DNA of 64,000 bases from Kovacikia minuta CCNUW1 (GCF_020091585.1 NZ_CP083582.1:310001-374000), one strand, 5' to 3'. Counted from the first letter of the stretch, positions 54,889 through 64,000 are shown. Translations and numbers: made by a program. Notes: generated by a model from the sequence alone, not told the origin.

Positions 54889-57672
54889 TTACCAGATAGC
54901 GGTAGCCAGGAGCGAGCCATGAGAGATTAGCGTTGCTCCAACCTGTCCTGAGGTAGACCAGTCCGAACGAGTTTCTGGTCTACTGGAACCGACCCAATCA
55001 GAGGAATAGGCAAGTTGGGCAAGCGCAACCCGTTCTTCATCTTGCTCGCTGTATTGTTTTCCTGAGGAAGTCACAGACTCCTCGACGGGGGAGGAGGGTT
55101 GCTCGGCTGGGGGTATGGTTTGCGCTGGGTCAGCAGGACCCCCAACAGCGGGAGCAGGGGCATCAATGCCGTCAAACGGATTAGGGGTGGAAGTATCCGA
55201 TGGGGTAGAAAAATCGATCGGGGAGCTTCCTGGATCGGTAGGGTTAGGGGTCGTTGCTGTGTTCTCCTGGCTAGAGGAGTCACCACCAGGAACTTCTGCC
55301 TCCTCCTGGTTGTACTGTTCCTCTGGATTTAAAGTGTTGCTGGAACCAGGAGGAGGAACTTCAGTAGCCACTCCATCATTTGCAGGAATGCCCATATCCC
55401 CAGAAGGTGCAGGTGTAAGGGTGGGATCGGCAGGGGAAGTGGAAGCACCTGGGTCACCGGGGGAAACCCCAACGTTGCCACTCTCCCCAGAGGGGTTGGG
55501 TGCAACCCCAGGATTCGCCGTATCCGTTGACCGATTGGGATCGGTTGGAAGATTGGGGTTTGAAAGATTGGGATCGGTTGACAGATTCGGATCGGTTGGG
55601 AGATTAGGGGTAGTTGACAGATTTGGATCGGTCTGTGGAATCCCTGCATCAGCGGGGACAACGGGTTCGCCTGAAGGGGCGGTGGGATCGGTTGAAAGGG
55701 TGGGATCGGTTGCGGGGGGACTCGAATCAGCAGGCTGTGTCGGTGTAACGGCAGGATTGGTTGTATCTGTTGAAACGCTCGGAGCTGGCGTCGGTACCGC
55801 CGTATCTGCGGACGGGGTAGATGGCGTCGAGGGAGCCGCCATGTCAGCAGGTATAGAGGGCTGCGGTGAAGGAGCCATTGGATCGGTTGGAGCATCCCCT
55901 GGAGCTATGGGAGATGGGAAGGGATTGGCGGCATCCGATGGAACGGGCGTAGGAGTGGGAGCGACAGCATCCGTTGGAATCGAAGGTGAGGGAGTAGGAG
56001 CGGCAGCATCCGCTGGAATCGAAGGTGAGGGAGTGGGAGCGGCGGCATCCGCTGGAATCGAGGGCGTCTCTGGTGTTGCAGGGGTCGGTTCAAGTTTGGG
56101 GGAGGAGCGGGCATCCAGGATTGCAGGCGATCGCATCGGCTCTTTGAAGCTGCTCGATAGATCCTCAATTTGCGTCAAAATTTGGGTTGCCTGACTGCCA
56201 CTCGCCATCCTGGGCTGATACCCCCGCACCTCAACGGGCAGAAATTCCGCCTTCATTTGCTTGTCTTTCAGAGATACTTTCAGAACAGCGGTGTCGTAAT
56301 CACTGGTGGAGTTGCCACCGAAGATGAAATTACCCAACGAGTAGGCGATCGGACGCCCCTTATAGATTTCCGCACCTTGTAGAACGTGGGGGTGGTGTCC
56401 AACGACCAGATCAGCTCCTTGGTCAACGGTGAAGTGTGCCAAATCGATCTGCCACTCAGCAGGATGGGTTGCCAGTTCCTCTCCCCAGTGAAAGTTCACA
56501 ACAATCCAATCGACCTGATCGCGGATGGATTTAATATCGGCAGCAATCCGGGCTTGATCGGCATAGTTGGTACCAGCAGTGCTTTTACCTGCCGCATGCA
56601 AATCTGCACCGTAATACCCCAGATAAGCAACCCGCTGTCCCTTCACTTCCACAATATCCGGACGGCGAGCTTCCTTCTCATCCCGCCCTGCGCCTAAGTG
56701 TAAAATCCCTTCCTTGTCGAGGGTGTCCATTGTTTCTACCAGACCAGGTTGTTCGTAGTCCATTGCATGGTTGTTGGCTAGCGTTACCAGGTCTACTCCA
56801 CCCTTCGTTAGAGCCTTGACCGATTCAGGGTCTGCTTTAAAGTTAAACTGCTTCCCTTGCAATGGAATTGAGGCTTTTGTCAGAGGCGCTTCCAGATTGA
56901 CCATTGCCAGATCCGCTTTGCGGTACTCATCCATCGCCTCAAAGGCGTGATCATAGTTTTTGCCCACGGTGTCAGCAAAGGAGTCTCCTAACGCCACATC
57001 CCCCGAAAACATGAGTGTGACCGTCGGGTCGTTGGGATCAATCACCTTGTCGTGCTTCACTACTGGCACCGCTTCCAGGGCTGCCTGAACCGTATCGGGT
57101 CGAGATGGCTGATTTTCTCCAGGCTGGGTACTACCTGCTTTTTGAGAGGAAGCAACCGCACTGGTTTGTTCCACAGGTGCCTTAGAAAATCCCAGCACAC
57201 AGCCAAAGGCGAAGGCAAACAGAGGTGCACCGCTAACCAGGAGCGATCGCAACGTCTTCAATTGAGTTTTGCGGTGGGCTGTCTGTCTAACCTGGGCGCG
57301 AAGTTCCTGATCTTGCTGCTGACGTTGGCGGCGGGCAGGGGAGGTGACCCGAACTGCCTGTTCCCAAAGAATTTGAGGTTCATCTGCATAACAGGCTGCA
57401 ATCCGGGCACCTTCAATCACCGCAGAATTGAGCTGCCAGATCCGATGGCAGATAAAGCGCACCAGATAATCGCGCCACTGCTCTGGCAATTCCCTCTGTT
57501 CTAAAGCGGGCAACTCAACCAGAATTTTCAAACAGCCAGGGCGGATAGCCCCCACATGGGTTTGAATGCCATAGGGCGACAGCGATTGATTAATCCAGTG
57601 GGCGATCGCCTGAAAATTGCCCGCCTGCGCCAAATGCATAATCGATGGAGATAATTCGTCTGAGTAAACCAT
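54889..57672 (-). CDS. CapA-type metallophosphatase-like protein with long Pro/Thr/Asp tail
   Basis: 927 residues. Residues 1-140 form a cytosolic domain. A membrane helix (SLLVSGAPLFAFAFGCVLGF) is at about 145-165. The CapA/PgsA domain, residues 218-475, has LMFSGDVALGDSF, NLEAPLTKASIP, TLANNHAMDYEQ and HWGEELATHPAEWQ, so the metal-binding Asp/Asn/His residues are present. CapA proteins are linked to poly-gamma-glutamate synthesis, but the exact activity is debated. From residue 545 to 860 the chain is almost only Pro, Ser, Thr, Asp and Ala (units such as IPADAAAPTPSPS), probably an extended wall-spanning stalk. Co-directional with the epimerase gene. Confidence 0.85.
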   Translation of the reverse strand: MVYSDELSPSIMHLAQAGNFQAIAHWINQSLSPYGIQTHVGAIRPGCLKILVELPALEQRELPEQWRDYLVRFICHRIWQLNSAVIEGARIAACYADEPQILWEQAVRVTSPARRQRQQQDQELRAQVRQTAHRKTQLKTLRSLLVSGAPLFAFAFGCVLGFSKAPVEQTSAVASSQKAGSTQPGENQPSRPDTVQAALEAVPVVKHDKVIDPNDPTVTLMFSGDVALGDSFADTVGKNYDHAFEAMDEYRKADLAMVNLEAPLTKASIPLQGKQFNFKADPESVKALTKGGVDLVTLANNHAMDYEQPGLVETMDTLDKEGILHLGAGRDEKEARRPDIVEVKGQRVAYLGYYGADLHAAGKSTAGTNYADQARIAADIKSIRDQVDWIVVNFHWGEELATHPAEWQIDLAHFTVDQGADLVVGHHPHVLQGAEIYKGRPIAYSLGNFIFGGNSTSDYDTAVLKVSLKDKQMKAEFLPVEVRGYQPRMASGSQATQILTQIEDLSSSFKEPMRSPAILDARSSPKLEPTPATPETPSIPADAAAPTPSPSIPADAAAPTPSPSIPTDAVAPTPTPVPSDAANPFPSPIAPGDAPTDPMAPSPQPSIPADMAAPSTPSTPSADTAVPTPAPSVSTDTTNPAVTPTQPADSSPPATDPTLSTDPTAPSGEPVVPADAGIPQTDPNLSTTPNLPTDPNLSTDPNLSNPNLPTDPNRSTDTANPGVAPNPSGESGNVGVSPGDPGASTSPADPTLTPAPSGDMGIPANDGVATEVPPPGSSNTLNPEEQYNQEEAEVPGGDSSSQENTATTPNPTDPGSSPIDFSTPSDTSTPNPFDGIDAPAPAVGGPADPAQTIPPAEQPSSPVEESVTSSGKQYSEQDEERVALAQLAYSSDWVGSSRPETRSDWSTSGQVGATLISHGSLLATAIW
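55100..56060 (-). repeat. Degenerate repeats encoding the Pro/Ser/Thr/Asp-rich stalk
   Basis: About 960 bp of related short units: gatccgaatctgtc-like (DPNLSTDP) and gcggcatccgctgg-like (PADAAAP). Both types are imperfectly tandem, so length variation by recombination is plausible. Confidence 0.65.
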
Positions 57673-58092
57673 CGTGATTAATCCTCACTATCCGCCGCAC
57701 TCACAATTCAATCCAAGTCACACTCCCTTAAACCACAGACGAGCCAACTTGCAAATTAATTTTGAACGGAATTAATTATTTTCTAGACAAGAAAATAGAC
57801 CTTATCCTCAGAACCCCAAAATTTTCTGGGCTTACTAGTTCATTAATACTCCATCATTTTCTAGTTTTTTGAAAAAGTCCAGCTAAATTGAAAAGTTTCT
57901 TTGAAGGGAGGGGGGAGGGGGAAGGGAAAAGGGGGAAGGGCGAAGGGAGGCAGGAGGTAAAAGGGGGCATTCAGTTCTCAGTCCTCTGCATTGGCTCAAA
58001 ATTCAAAACTTAAAACTCTAAACTCCTCCGCCTTTTGCATCCCCGCTCGATTAATTGCAGAATGGAGGCAGTCCAATATTTGAGCGACTGAT
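57673..58092. other. Divergent intergenic region
   Basis: Holds promoters for the CapA gene (minus) and tldD (plus), a short hairpin tattttct/aagaaaata near 57777-57797, and a compound repeat tract (gggaagg and aattcaaaactta units) at 57900-58025. No gene seen. Confidence 0.5.
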
Positions 58093-59493
58093 ATGGTTAC
58101 TTTGCCTCCCAACATTAAAGATTTGCTGGCTGAGCTGATTGATCGCTACCGCTCCCAGATTGATTACCTGGCAATTCGGATTGAGGCGGCGGAAGGGGCA
58201 GACATCTTGCTTCGGGGGAATCGGGTCGAAACGCTGAGCGAAGGGATTTCGATCGGGGGGCATGTAAGAGCCTGTCACAAAGGTGGGTGGGGGTTTGCCA
58301 GTTTCAACCAGCTTGCGACCCTGGCCGATCGCATTGAGGAAGCAATTTCGGCTGCCCGTCTGGTGGGGGATGAAGAAACCTTACTGGCAGCGATTACGCC
58401 AATCCAGGATATCTGTGTTCTGCCCCTCACCGGAACCGACCCGCGTCAAGTTTCTCTGGCTGACAAAAAAGCCCTTTGCCAACACTATGGAGAAATTCTT
58501 CGGAGTGTCAGCCCCCAGATCGCCACTACTTCAGTTCGGTATGGTGATAGCGCTCAGCGGGTGATTCTCGCTACTTCCGAGGGCACCTTGCTAGAGCAGT
58601 CCTGGGTGGATATGGAAATGCGCTTTGCGGCGACCGCTCGTAATGGGGAAACAGTTCAGACTGGACGGGAAACCAACGGTTCCCGCAAGGCTTACGAAGA
58701 TCTGGTAGGGTTGGACGCTCAGGTTCGCAGTGCTGCCGAGCGGGCGGTTGAGTCCCTCTCGCTGCCGCCTGTCAGAGGAAATACCTATACTGTTGTGATC
58801 GATCCCATCCTCTCTGGGTTGTTTGTTCACGAAGCCTTTGGTCACCTCTCAGAAGCCGATATGGCATACGAAAATCCTGATCTACTGGAGGTGATGAGTA
58901 TCGGGCGTAGATTTGGTCCTTCAGACTTGCAGATTTTTGATGGGGCGGCTCCTGCTGGGCATCGGGGCAGCTACTTCTACGACGACGAAGGAACACCTGC
59001 CACCACCACCCATTTAATTCAAGATGGGGTGCTGGTCGGGCGGCTCCATTCCCGTGAAACAGCCGGAAAGTTGGGGGAAGCTGTCACCGGCAATGCCCGC
59101 TGCCTCAACTACCACTATCCCCCCATTGTTCGTATGACCAATACCTGGATTGAGCGGGGAAAAACTCCAGTCAAGGATCTGTTTAACGATATTCAGGAAG
59201 GCGTCTATGCCCGCAACTGGCTGGGTGGCATGACCAATGGTGAAATGTTTACCTTTACTGCCGGAGAAGCCTGGATGATCCGTAATGGAGAGATCGCTGA
59301 ACCCGTGAGGGATGTCACCCTTTCAGGCAATGCCTTCAAAACGCTGGCAGACATTGAGGCGATCGGTGACGACTTTTTCTGGGATGAATCTGGCGGTTGT
59401 GGTAAGGGAGGGCAGAGCGGCTTACCCGTTGGCTGCGGAGGACCGAGTTTGCGCATCCGCAATGTGGTCGTAGGAGGAGAGGCAGTGGAGTAG
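58093..59493 (+). CDS. tldD: TldD family metalloprotease
   Basis: 466 residues. The metal-binding motif is VHEAFGHLSEADM (HExxxH), with the downstream GCGKGGQSGLPVGCGGPSL segment that carries Cys/Gly residues typical of TldD. TldD works with TldE (PmbA) as a heterodimer that cuts unfolded peptides, for example modified peptide precursors. The TldE gene is not in the window. The TldD active-site half is complete. Confidence 0.9.
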   Translation: MVTLPPNIKDLLAELIDRYRSQIDYLAIRIEAAEGADILLRGNRVETLSEGISIGGHVRACHKGGWGFASFNQLATLADRIEEAISAARLVGDEETLLAAITPIQDICVLPLTGTDPRQVSLADKKALCQHYGEILRSVSPQIATTSVRYGDSAQRVILATSEGTLLEQSWVDMEMRFAATARNGETVQTGRETNGSRKAYEDLVGLDAQVRSAAERAVESLSLPPVRGNTYTVVIDPILSGLFVHEAFGHLSEADMAYENPDLLEVMSIGRRFGPSDLQIFDGAAPAGHRGSYFYDDEGTPATTTHLIQDGVLVGRLHSRETAGKLGEAVTGNARCLNYHYPPIVRMTNTWIERGKTPVKDLFNDIQEGVYARNWLGGMTNGEMFTFTAGEAWMIRNGEIAEPVRDVTLSGNAFKTLADIEAIGDDFFWDESGGCGKGGQSGLPVGCGGPSLRIRNVVVGGEAVE

Positions 59494-59504
59494 GGAGAGC
59501 AAGT

Positions 59505-59620
59505 GTCAGGGGTTAGGTGTCAGGAGCCAGAAGGAGGGAAAGACACGGGGGCACGCGGACACAAACTACTCGGCTCTCAGCTTCAACTCAAACGCAAAAC
59601 TCAAAACTTAAAACTCAGAA
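59505..59620. repeat. Compound short-repeat tract after tldD
   Basis: gtcaggag, gacacgg and aactcaaaac units, ending against the stop of the O-antigen-ligase gene. Confidence 0.7.
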
Positions 59621-61122
59621 TTTCTCTCCACCCTACTGCTTGGGTGGTATACCATCCCGCAAATAGCCGCCAGGAGTAGCCAACCGATCAGATTAATTCG
59701 AACATCAAACAACGTGATGTCTAGCAGATTGAAGAGAGCGCAGCCCAAAAATGCTGTCAGGTAGGTGAAGAAGATGAGGCGATCGGGGAATTGAGACGCG
59801 GGGACGGGGAGATCCGGGGACACGGGGACGGTTGTCCAGGAATGTAAGAGCTGGCTTCCCTTAAAAACGACCCAACCCACCAGTCCAATAAATAGGAGGG
59901 TTGCTGGTAAACCCGTTTCCGCCGCTAACATCAGGGGTAGGTTGTGGGGATGCCCAATGAACAGATGCATTTGTTCTTGATAAAGGACGCTGAAGTTTCT
60001 GAGTCCCCAACCTGTCCAGGGATGCTGTTGGACGAGAGATGCAGCAAATTTCCACTGGGTTGTGCGCAGGGTTGCGACAGGGCGATCGGGATAAAGCTGA
60101 TCGGTTAGCCTGACCCAGAAAAAAGCCGGAACAATTGCCCGTAACCACTCCCGTACAGGAGAGGGGGCAAACGCTGCACCTAGAACAGCCCCGGCAATTG
60201 TCATTACCCCTGCCACAAGCCAGCGCCAACCCAAATAAACCGCAAACGCAAACATTGCAAGCACCGAAATTGCCCAGACGTTACGGGAGTCGGTCAAAAT
60301 CAGGGCGATCGCATTACCCAGAAGGGCGATCGTGAGAAAAATAGAGCGCAACAGGAGGGGGAATAAAATTTTGAATTTTGAATTTTGAATTGGGGAGTAG
60401 GGAGTGGGGAGTGGGGAGTGGGGAGTGGGGAATGGATTTTCTCCCCCATCTTCTGTATTTCTCCTATCACCTGACACCTGACACCTGACACCTTTTGTTG
60501 CTTTCTGCCTCCCACCCGCTGCCCGCTGCCTTCCTATAACTGCCTCAATCCACAATCCCAGACTCAGAATAAACGTAACTCCCAAATAACTGGCCAGGAC
60601 ATTGGCATAGAAGAAAATTGACGCCATCCGACCAGGGGGATTTCCGGTTGGGTCAATTTGCCAGTCCACAATGCTGCCCAAAAGCTGAACATGACCAGCC
60701 CAGCCGCCAAATTTTTGCCCGAACCCAATGACGACCACTGGAACAGATGTAATGACCAGAATCCAGGCAAGTCGCCTGAGTTGAGCTGGAGTTTGAATTA
60801 ATTCACCTAAGGCAGCAAAGATAATAAAAAAGGGCAGGAAATTTGCCAATCCCAGGAAAGCATCGGCTTTTTGGTAGGCAAGCGCTGCACTTAGCACCAT
60901 CAAAACCGCAACGATCGCAAACCCTCGATTGACAGGTCGGCGAGCAATCCTTCTAAACAGTTGCTGAAACAGAATCAGGGAAATGAGTGAAATTGCCACA
61001 CTTCCCAGCAAAGAACTGAATGGGATCACCAGCAGCGCTACCTGGAAACCATCCCAATAGGTCTGTAGCCGGGGATCAGGATGGCGGTGATAGGGAATCA
61101 GGGTTTTAACAACTCGTTTCAT
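59608..61122 (-). CDS. O-antigen ligase / IctB-like polytopic membrane protein
   Basis: 504 residues, about ten membrane helices. The conserved loop GWGLRNFSVLYQEQMHLF and GHPHNLPLMLAAETG matches the Wzy_C/O-antigen-ligase family, whose periplasmic loop carries essential Arg and His residues. In cyanobacteria the same family includes IctB-like proteins. The likely role is joining polysaccharide to a lipid or protein carrier. A repeat tract at 60366-60525 encodes about 50 extra low-complexity residues between two helices. Confidence 0.82.
   Translation of the reverse strand: MKRVVKTLIPYHRHPDPRLQTYWDGFQVALLVIPFSSLLGSVAISLISLILFQQLFRRIARRPVNRGFAIVAVLMVLSAALAYQKADAFLGLANFLPFFIIFAALGELIQTPAQLRRLAWILVITSVPVVVIGFGQKFGGWAGHVQLLGSIVDWQIDPTGNPPGRMASIFFYANVLASYLGVTFILSLGLWIEAVIGRQRAAGGRQKATKGVRCQVSGDRRNTEDGGENPFPTPHSPLPTPYSPIQNSKFKILFPLLLRSIFLTIALLGNAIALILTDSRNVWAISVLAMFAFAVYLGWRWLVAGVMTIAGAVLGAAFAPSPVREWLRAIVPAFFWVRLTDQLYPDRPVATLRTTQWKFAASLVQQHPWTGWGLRNFSVLYQEQMHLFIGHPHNLPLMLAAETGLPATLLFIGLVGWVVFKGSQLLHSWTTVPVSPDLPVPASQFPDRLIFFTYLTAFLGCALFNLLDITLFDVRINLIGWLLLAAICGMVYHPSSRVERNSEF
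60366..60525. repeat. In-frame compound repeat tract in the O-antigen ligase-like gene
   Basis: Units of ttttgaa, gagtggg/ggggagt heptamers, ctgacac and cccgctgc. The frame remains open, and the insert falls in a loop between membrane helices (encoded residues such as GGRQKATKGVRCQVSG). Confidence 0.85.
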
Positions 61123-61162
61123 TCAAGTCCCTACACCCCACACCCTACACCCCACACCCCCT

Positions 61163-62002
61163 CTACGCCAGTTCAAAGCATTCAGCACGAGTTAAGCGAA
61201 TTTGTGCCAGGGCATAGATGATCGGAATAATCCGACCATAGTTAGTGGCGATCGCCCGCCAGCCCAGGTCAGCAAAGAACCATGCCCAGAGTGCTGGCCC
61301 CAGTACGGCAAAAACTCCCCGAACCGCCGTATAACGTGCCGCCGTTAATGCCATTCCGCGGCGGGCAGCTTGCGCCATCACCTGGGTTTGAACCTGGGCG
61401 GCTGCCGCGCCCCCCGCAATCACAACCTGTTGAGCGACCTGATAGGTCGCAAAGTGAATCGCAAACTGACGGGCAATTTGCTGCAATAGAATGGGACGCA
61501 GAATGGAGCTAATCGCAAAGGCACTGCTTCCCTTGACCAACAATCCCATCGGATCGTGCTGAAGTGCTGTGGGTAATTGGGGTAACACTTGGGAATGGGT
61601 GAGCGATCGCTTCAACTGCACTCTTAATGCTCCCTGTTCAGCCACAGGTAATTCTTTCCATGCCCGTGCCAGCAAATTAAGAAAGACTTCTGCTTCCAGG
61701 TCAACAGTAGACATCGACCGTTGATAGGGCAGTTTGAGATAGCGACAAACCTGAATCAAAATCTGACGATAGGAGAGGCGATCGGTTTGACGACTAAGAA
61801 CGGTCATCCCATCGGCTGCCAAAAACCGAAACCGCTGCTCAATCATATCCAGCCAATCCTGCCGTCCCTGACTCTGCACATCCAGAGGGTCAGGTGTATG
61901 CACATAATCGAGCGGATTAAACTTACGGCGGAAAAGAATCTCTGTCAAATCCCGCAATTCTTCTTCCGTCGCCAATTCCAGCGCGGTCCTTAGTTCATCC
62001 AC
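61163..62002 (-). CDS. YaaW/UPF0174-like protein
   Basis: 279 residues. The N-terminal half is helical (MDELRTALELATEEELRDLT, EILFRRKFNPLDY) and the C-terminal half is hydrophobic and Ala-rich (ALWAWFFADLGWRAIATNYG), possibly with two membrane-associated helices. It resembles the YaaW/UPF0174 group, which has no known role. Divergent from the FAD-enzyme gene with an 82-bp gap. Confidence 0.65.
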   Translation of the reverse strand: MDELRTALELATEEELRDLTEILFRRKFNPLDYVHTPDPLDVQSQGRQDWLDMIEQRFRFLAADGMTVLSRQTDRLSYRQILIQVCRYLKLPYQRSMSTVDLEAEVFLNLLARAWKELPVAEQGALRVQLKRSLTHSQVLPQLPTALQHDPMGLLVKGSSAFAISSILRPILLQQIARQFAIHFATYQVAQQVVIAGGAAAAQVQTQVMAQAARRGMALTAARYTAVRGVFAVLGPALWAWFFADLGWRAIATNYGRIIPIIYALAQIRLTRAECFELA

Positions 62003-62084
62003 CGCTTACGCCTCCGCTGCTGTAGATTACAATGCTGGGACTATTCTACCTAAACTAGGACGAAGGTGAAGGGACGATCGAACC

Positions 62085-63173
62085 ATGAGTGAATCTTCTT
62101 CCCAGTTTGACATCGCTGTGATTGGGGCGGGAATGGCAGGGCTAACCTGTGCTCGACAACTTCAGGAAACAGGTTATCGGGTCATTGTCCTGGAAAAATC
62201 CCGCGGTATTGGTGGACGCATGGCAACCCGTAGATTACAGGGCACCTTTGCCGATCATGGGGCGTGTTATCTTACGCCCAAGGGCGATCGCTTCCGAAAC
62301 CTGATCCATCAATTGATTCAGGCAGGCGTTCTGCACATTTGGACAGATACCGTTGATGAAATGGGAGCAGACGGCAATCTGCGTCTGCCAGCGCCTGACA
62401 ATCGCTATCCCCGTTATGTAGCTCCTAAGGGCATGACTGCGATCGCCAAATTCCTGGCAACAGATCTGGAGATTCGCCTGAACCAGCGCGTTCATACACT
62501 GGAACTGACCGAGAATCACCTTTGGCGGCTGGTTGGGGAGATGACCCATTCAGCCCTTCAGGATCACCAACCCTTCACTGATGTGTTTGCTAAAGCAGTT
62601 GTCCTGGCGGTTCCTGCTCCCCAAGCAGGGATGTTGCTGCAATCCTTGCCGGAAACTGTTCTTGATTCAGCCTTTATTGATCGATTGAACTCAATTTCGT
62701 TTGCCCCCTGTTTAAGCGCGATCGCAGGGTACGCTCCAGCCCAAGCTCAAGATTGGTTGACGGGCTATCCCCATTTGCGTGCTGTAACCTTCTCCCTTCA
62801 TCCTGCGATCGCCTGGCTCGGCTTGGACAGCAGTAAACGCACAGAACCGTCTCCGCCAGTGGTGGTAGTTCAAAGTACAGCATCCTTTGCTACCCGCTAT
62901 CTGGAGGCGATCGACCTTCAGCCTGCGGGATACCAACTTCTCCAACAAGCTGCCGCCCAGTTGCCGTTTTCCTGGTTAGCAAATCCAGATTGGCTTCAAG
63001 TTCACCGCTGGCGTTATGCTTTTGCCCAGCACCCCCTATCCGAAACCTGCCTACCCGCCCCAACCCCAATTCCGCTGGTCTGTGCAGGAGACTGGTGTGG
63101 TGGCATGAAAGTGGAAGATGCTTTTCTATCCGGTTTGGCAGCAGCAGCCCACCTGAATAAAGCTCAAAACTAA
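62085..63173 (+). CDS. FAD-dependent NAD(P)-binding oxidoreductase (renalase/amine oxidase-like)
   Basis: 362 residues. The N-terminal dinucleotide-binding motif is DIAVIGAGMAGLTCARQL, followed by IVLEKSRGIGGRMATRR, typical of flavin amine oxidase/renalase relatives. The C-terminus VCAGDWCGGMKVEDAFLSGL is the second FAD-contact motif. The substrate is unknown. An intrinsic terminator directly follows (63175-63207). Confidence 0.87.
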   Translation: MSESSSQFDIAVIGAGMAGLTCARQLQETGYRVIVLEKSRGIGGRMATRRLQGTFADHGACYLTPKGDRFRNLIHQLIQAGVLHIWTDTVDEMGADGNLRLPAPDNRYPRYVAPKGMTAIAKFLATDLEIRLNQRVHTLELTENHLWRLVGEMTHSALQDHQPFTDVFAKAVVLAVPAPQAGMLLQSLPETVLDSAFIDRLNSISFAPCLSAIAGYAPAQAQDWLTGYPHLRAVTFSLHPAIAWLGLDSSKRTEPSPPVVVVQSTASFATRYLEAIDLQPAGYQLLQQAAAQLPFSWLANPDWLQVHRWRYAFAQHPLSETCLPAPTPIPLVCAGDWCGGMKVEDAFLSGLAAAAHLNKAQN

Positions 63174-63174
63174 A

Positions 63175-63207
63175 CTCCCCAAAACAGTCAGTTTCAGGGA
63201 GCTTTTT
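63175..63207 (+). terminator. Intrinsic terminator
   Basis: Imperfect 11-bp stem ctccccaaaac/gtttcagggag (two mismatches) with loop agtca, followed by ctttttgg. It begins right after the stop of the FAD-enzyme gene. Confidence 0.7.
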
Positions 63208-63232
63208 GGATGAATGAAGAGAAACAATCGCG

Positions 63233-63418
63233 TTAATCCGCAGCTCCCTCGCTGCTCCGACCTGCCCCATCTTGATCGCCCTCAGCATCCTCTGCACGGT
63301 TGCCGCCATCATAGCGCCTTCTACCCATGCGACCTGTGTTAGCTTTCTTACGGAACTTACGTGCATACGCCTGGTTACGGAGCGCTTTTTCTTTCTTTTG
63401 GTTGCGGCGTTTAGCCAT
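63233..63418 (-). CDS. Small basic cyanobacterial protein, hypothetical
   Basis: 61 residues starting MAKRRNQKKEKALRNQAYAR and continuing KFRKKANTGRMGRR. The first 36 residues are highly basic and would suit RNA or ribosome binding; the C-terminal part is acidic and Gly-rich. ATG at 63418 has AGGGG upstream. I do not recognise a named family. Confidence 0.65.
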   Translation of the reverse strand: MAKRRNQKKEKALRNQAYARKFRKKANTGRMGRRRYDGGNRAEDAEGDQDGAGRSSEGAAD

Positions 63419-63548
63419 GTTTACCCCTTGATAGAACAACCGACTGAGCGAGGAACGGAAATTCTCACTTCAAAAGCCAGCTTGATACCCAAGCTGACCC
63501 CACGAGAATCCGCAGAATTTGGTGAGAAGTTTACTTTAACATAATCCT

Positions 63549-64000
63549 TCATTCCTTCACCAACTCCCCCGCCCATGCCATCGCCTCTTCTGCGGTTACA
63601 ATTTTTCCCTCTGCCCTGGCTAACTGAATCGCTGCCAGCAGTTGACCGATGCGTGGACCGGGGGACAGATTCAACCCTGCCATTAAATCCTGCCCACTGA
63701 GTAGGGGGATAGGATGGGCAACCGGATCATCAGGGTTAAGGAACCGCTGAACCAGGGGGATCATTGCCTCCATTGGTGTTCCCGCTGCGATCGCCAGCAC
63801 CACAACGGCTGGAAAAGTAGCCCCCACGCTCTGGAAGAATTCATACTGTTGCCGCAACGATAGAACGAGTGCCTCACAGACGGATTCCGGCTGGAGGGAC
63901 GGGCATTTGGGGGAAGAATTGCCAGCAGGGCAAATTTGGGGCAGGAATTTGAGGATGGTACTGACTGCTTGAATTTCATTGCGGCTATACTTCAAGCGCC
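63549..64000 (-). CDS. C-terminal part of a CCA tRNA nucleotidyltransferase-like protein (5' end outside window)
   Basis: Only the last 150 or so residues are here; the frame runs off the right edge. The C-terminal segment LLSGQDLMAGLNLSPGPRIG and QLLAAIQLARAEGKI is the tail seen in cyanobacterial CCA-adding/poly(A)-polymerase-like enzymes. The nucleotidyltransferase head (GxGxxDxD region) would be upstream, outside the window. No start codon is claimed. Confidence 0.7.
   Translation of the reverse strand, partial: RLKYSRNEIQAVSTILKFLPQICPAGNSSPKCPSLQPESVCEALVLSLRQQYEFFQSVGATFPAVVVLAIAAGTPMEAMIPLVQRFLNPDDPVAHPIPLLSGQDLMAGLNLSPGPRIGQLLAAIQLARAEGKIVTAEEAMAWAGELVKE

Noticed and set aside
55115-56194. 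A 359-residue open frame opposite the CapA stalk
   Set aside because: It is the antisense of a low-complexity Pro/Asp/Thr coding region, which stays open because of its base composition. No independent gene signals.

Overview
The window reads as chromosome of a filamentous-type, Leptolyngbya/Oscillatoria-like cyanobacterium. Evidence: the HIP1 octamer gcgatcgc recurs throughout; there are genes typical of cyanobacteria (ndhM of the photosynthetic NDH-1 complex, heme oxygenase ho1, a clpR/clpP cluster, coaE beside a YbjN-like gene, DUF4278 and DUF7219 families); and most intergenic gaps hold short heptamer-type tandem repeats of the kind found in cyanobacteria. No rRNA or tRNA gene was recognised. 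The window starts inside an insertion sequence and ends inside a gene that looks like a CCA-adding enzyme.

Layout. 1-3 kb: a frameshifted IS256-type element, a palindromic repeat, and uppS with an early stop. 2-9 kb: two GIY-YIG proteins, a large coiled-coil/TPR membrane protein, an antitoxin-like ORF and an M23 peptidase. 9-14 kb: an SDR enzyme, small ORFs, a second M23 peptidase, a broken IS630-type element and an ATP adenylyltransferase-like gene. 14-18 kb: a co-directional cluster of two DUF488 proteins, a probable dual-OB protein and an HtrA-type protease. 18-25 kb: a duplicated corrinoid adenosyltransferase-like protein and cobM (cobalamin), a nested MITE, a frameshifted multicopper oxidase overlapping a ZIP transporter gene, and lgt. 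25-32 kb: a repeat-built unknown protein overlapping a lone GvpL/F gene, an anti-sigma-type kinase, a J-domain protein and clpR-clpP-clpP. 32-45 kb: housekeeping genes (VWA, PIN/TRAM, hemW, MscS-cNMP channel, ho1, ndhM, coaE, rsgA, pyrF). 45-64 kb: an M16 peptidase pair, TPR, CPBP and DUF3326 genes, MnmD, a DUF4278 gene behind a probable glutamine riboswitch, CapA plus an epimerase, tldD, an O-antigen ligase-like gene, YaaW, an FAD enzyme and the CCA-enzyme fragment.

Two themes stand out. First, short-repeat tracts lie between genes and also inside at least four coding regions: the 602-aa protein, hemW twice, the second M16 peptidase and the O-antigen ligase. In hemW the heptamer array breaks the reading frame in a way that a change of one unit would repair. 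Second, five genes carry a +1 G or C insertion in a short homopolymer (both transposases, the multicopper oxidase, DUF3326 and the aldose epimerase), so either decay or a sequence-quality problem is present.

Best candidates for follow-up: the riboswitch-DUF4278 unit at 52.8 kb, the repeat-controlled hemW frame, the DUF488/DUF488/dual-OB/HtrA cluster, the lone GvpL/F gene with its repeat-built partner, and the multicopper oxidase-ZIP pair with unusual metal-ligand residues.
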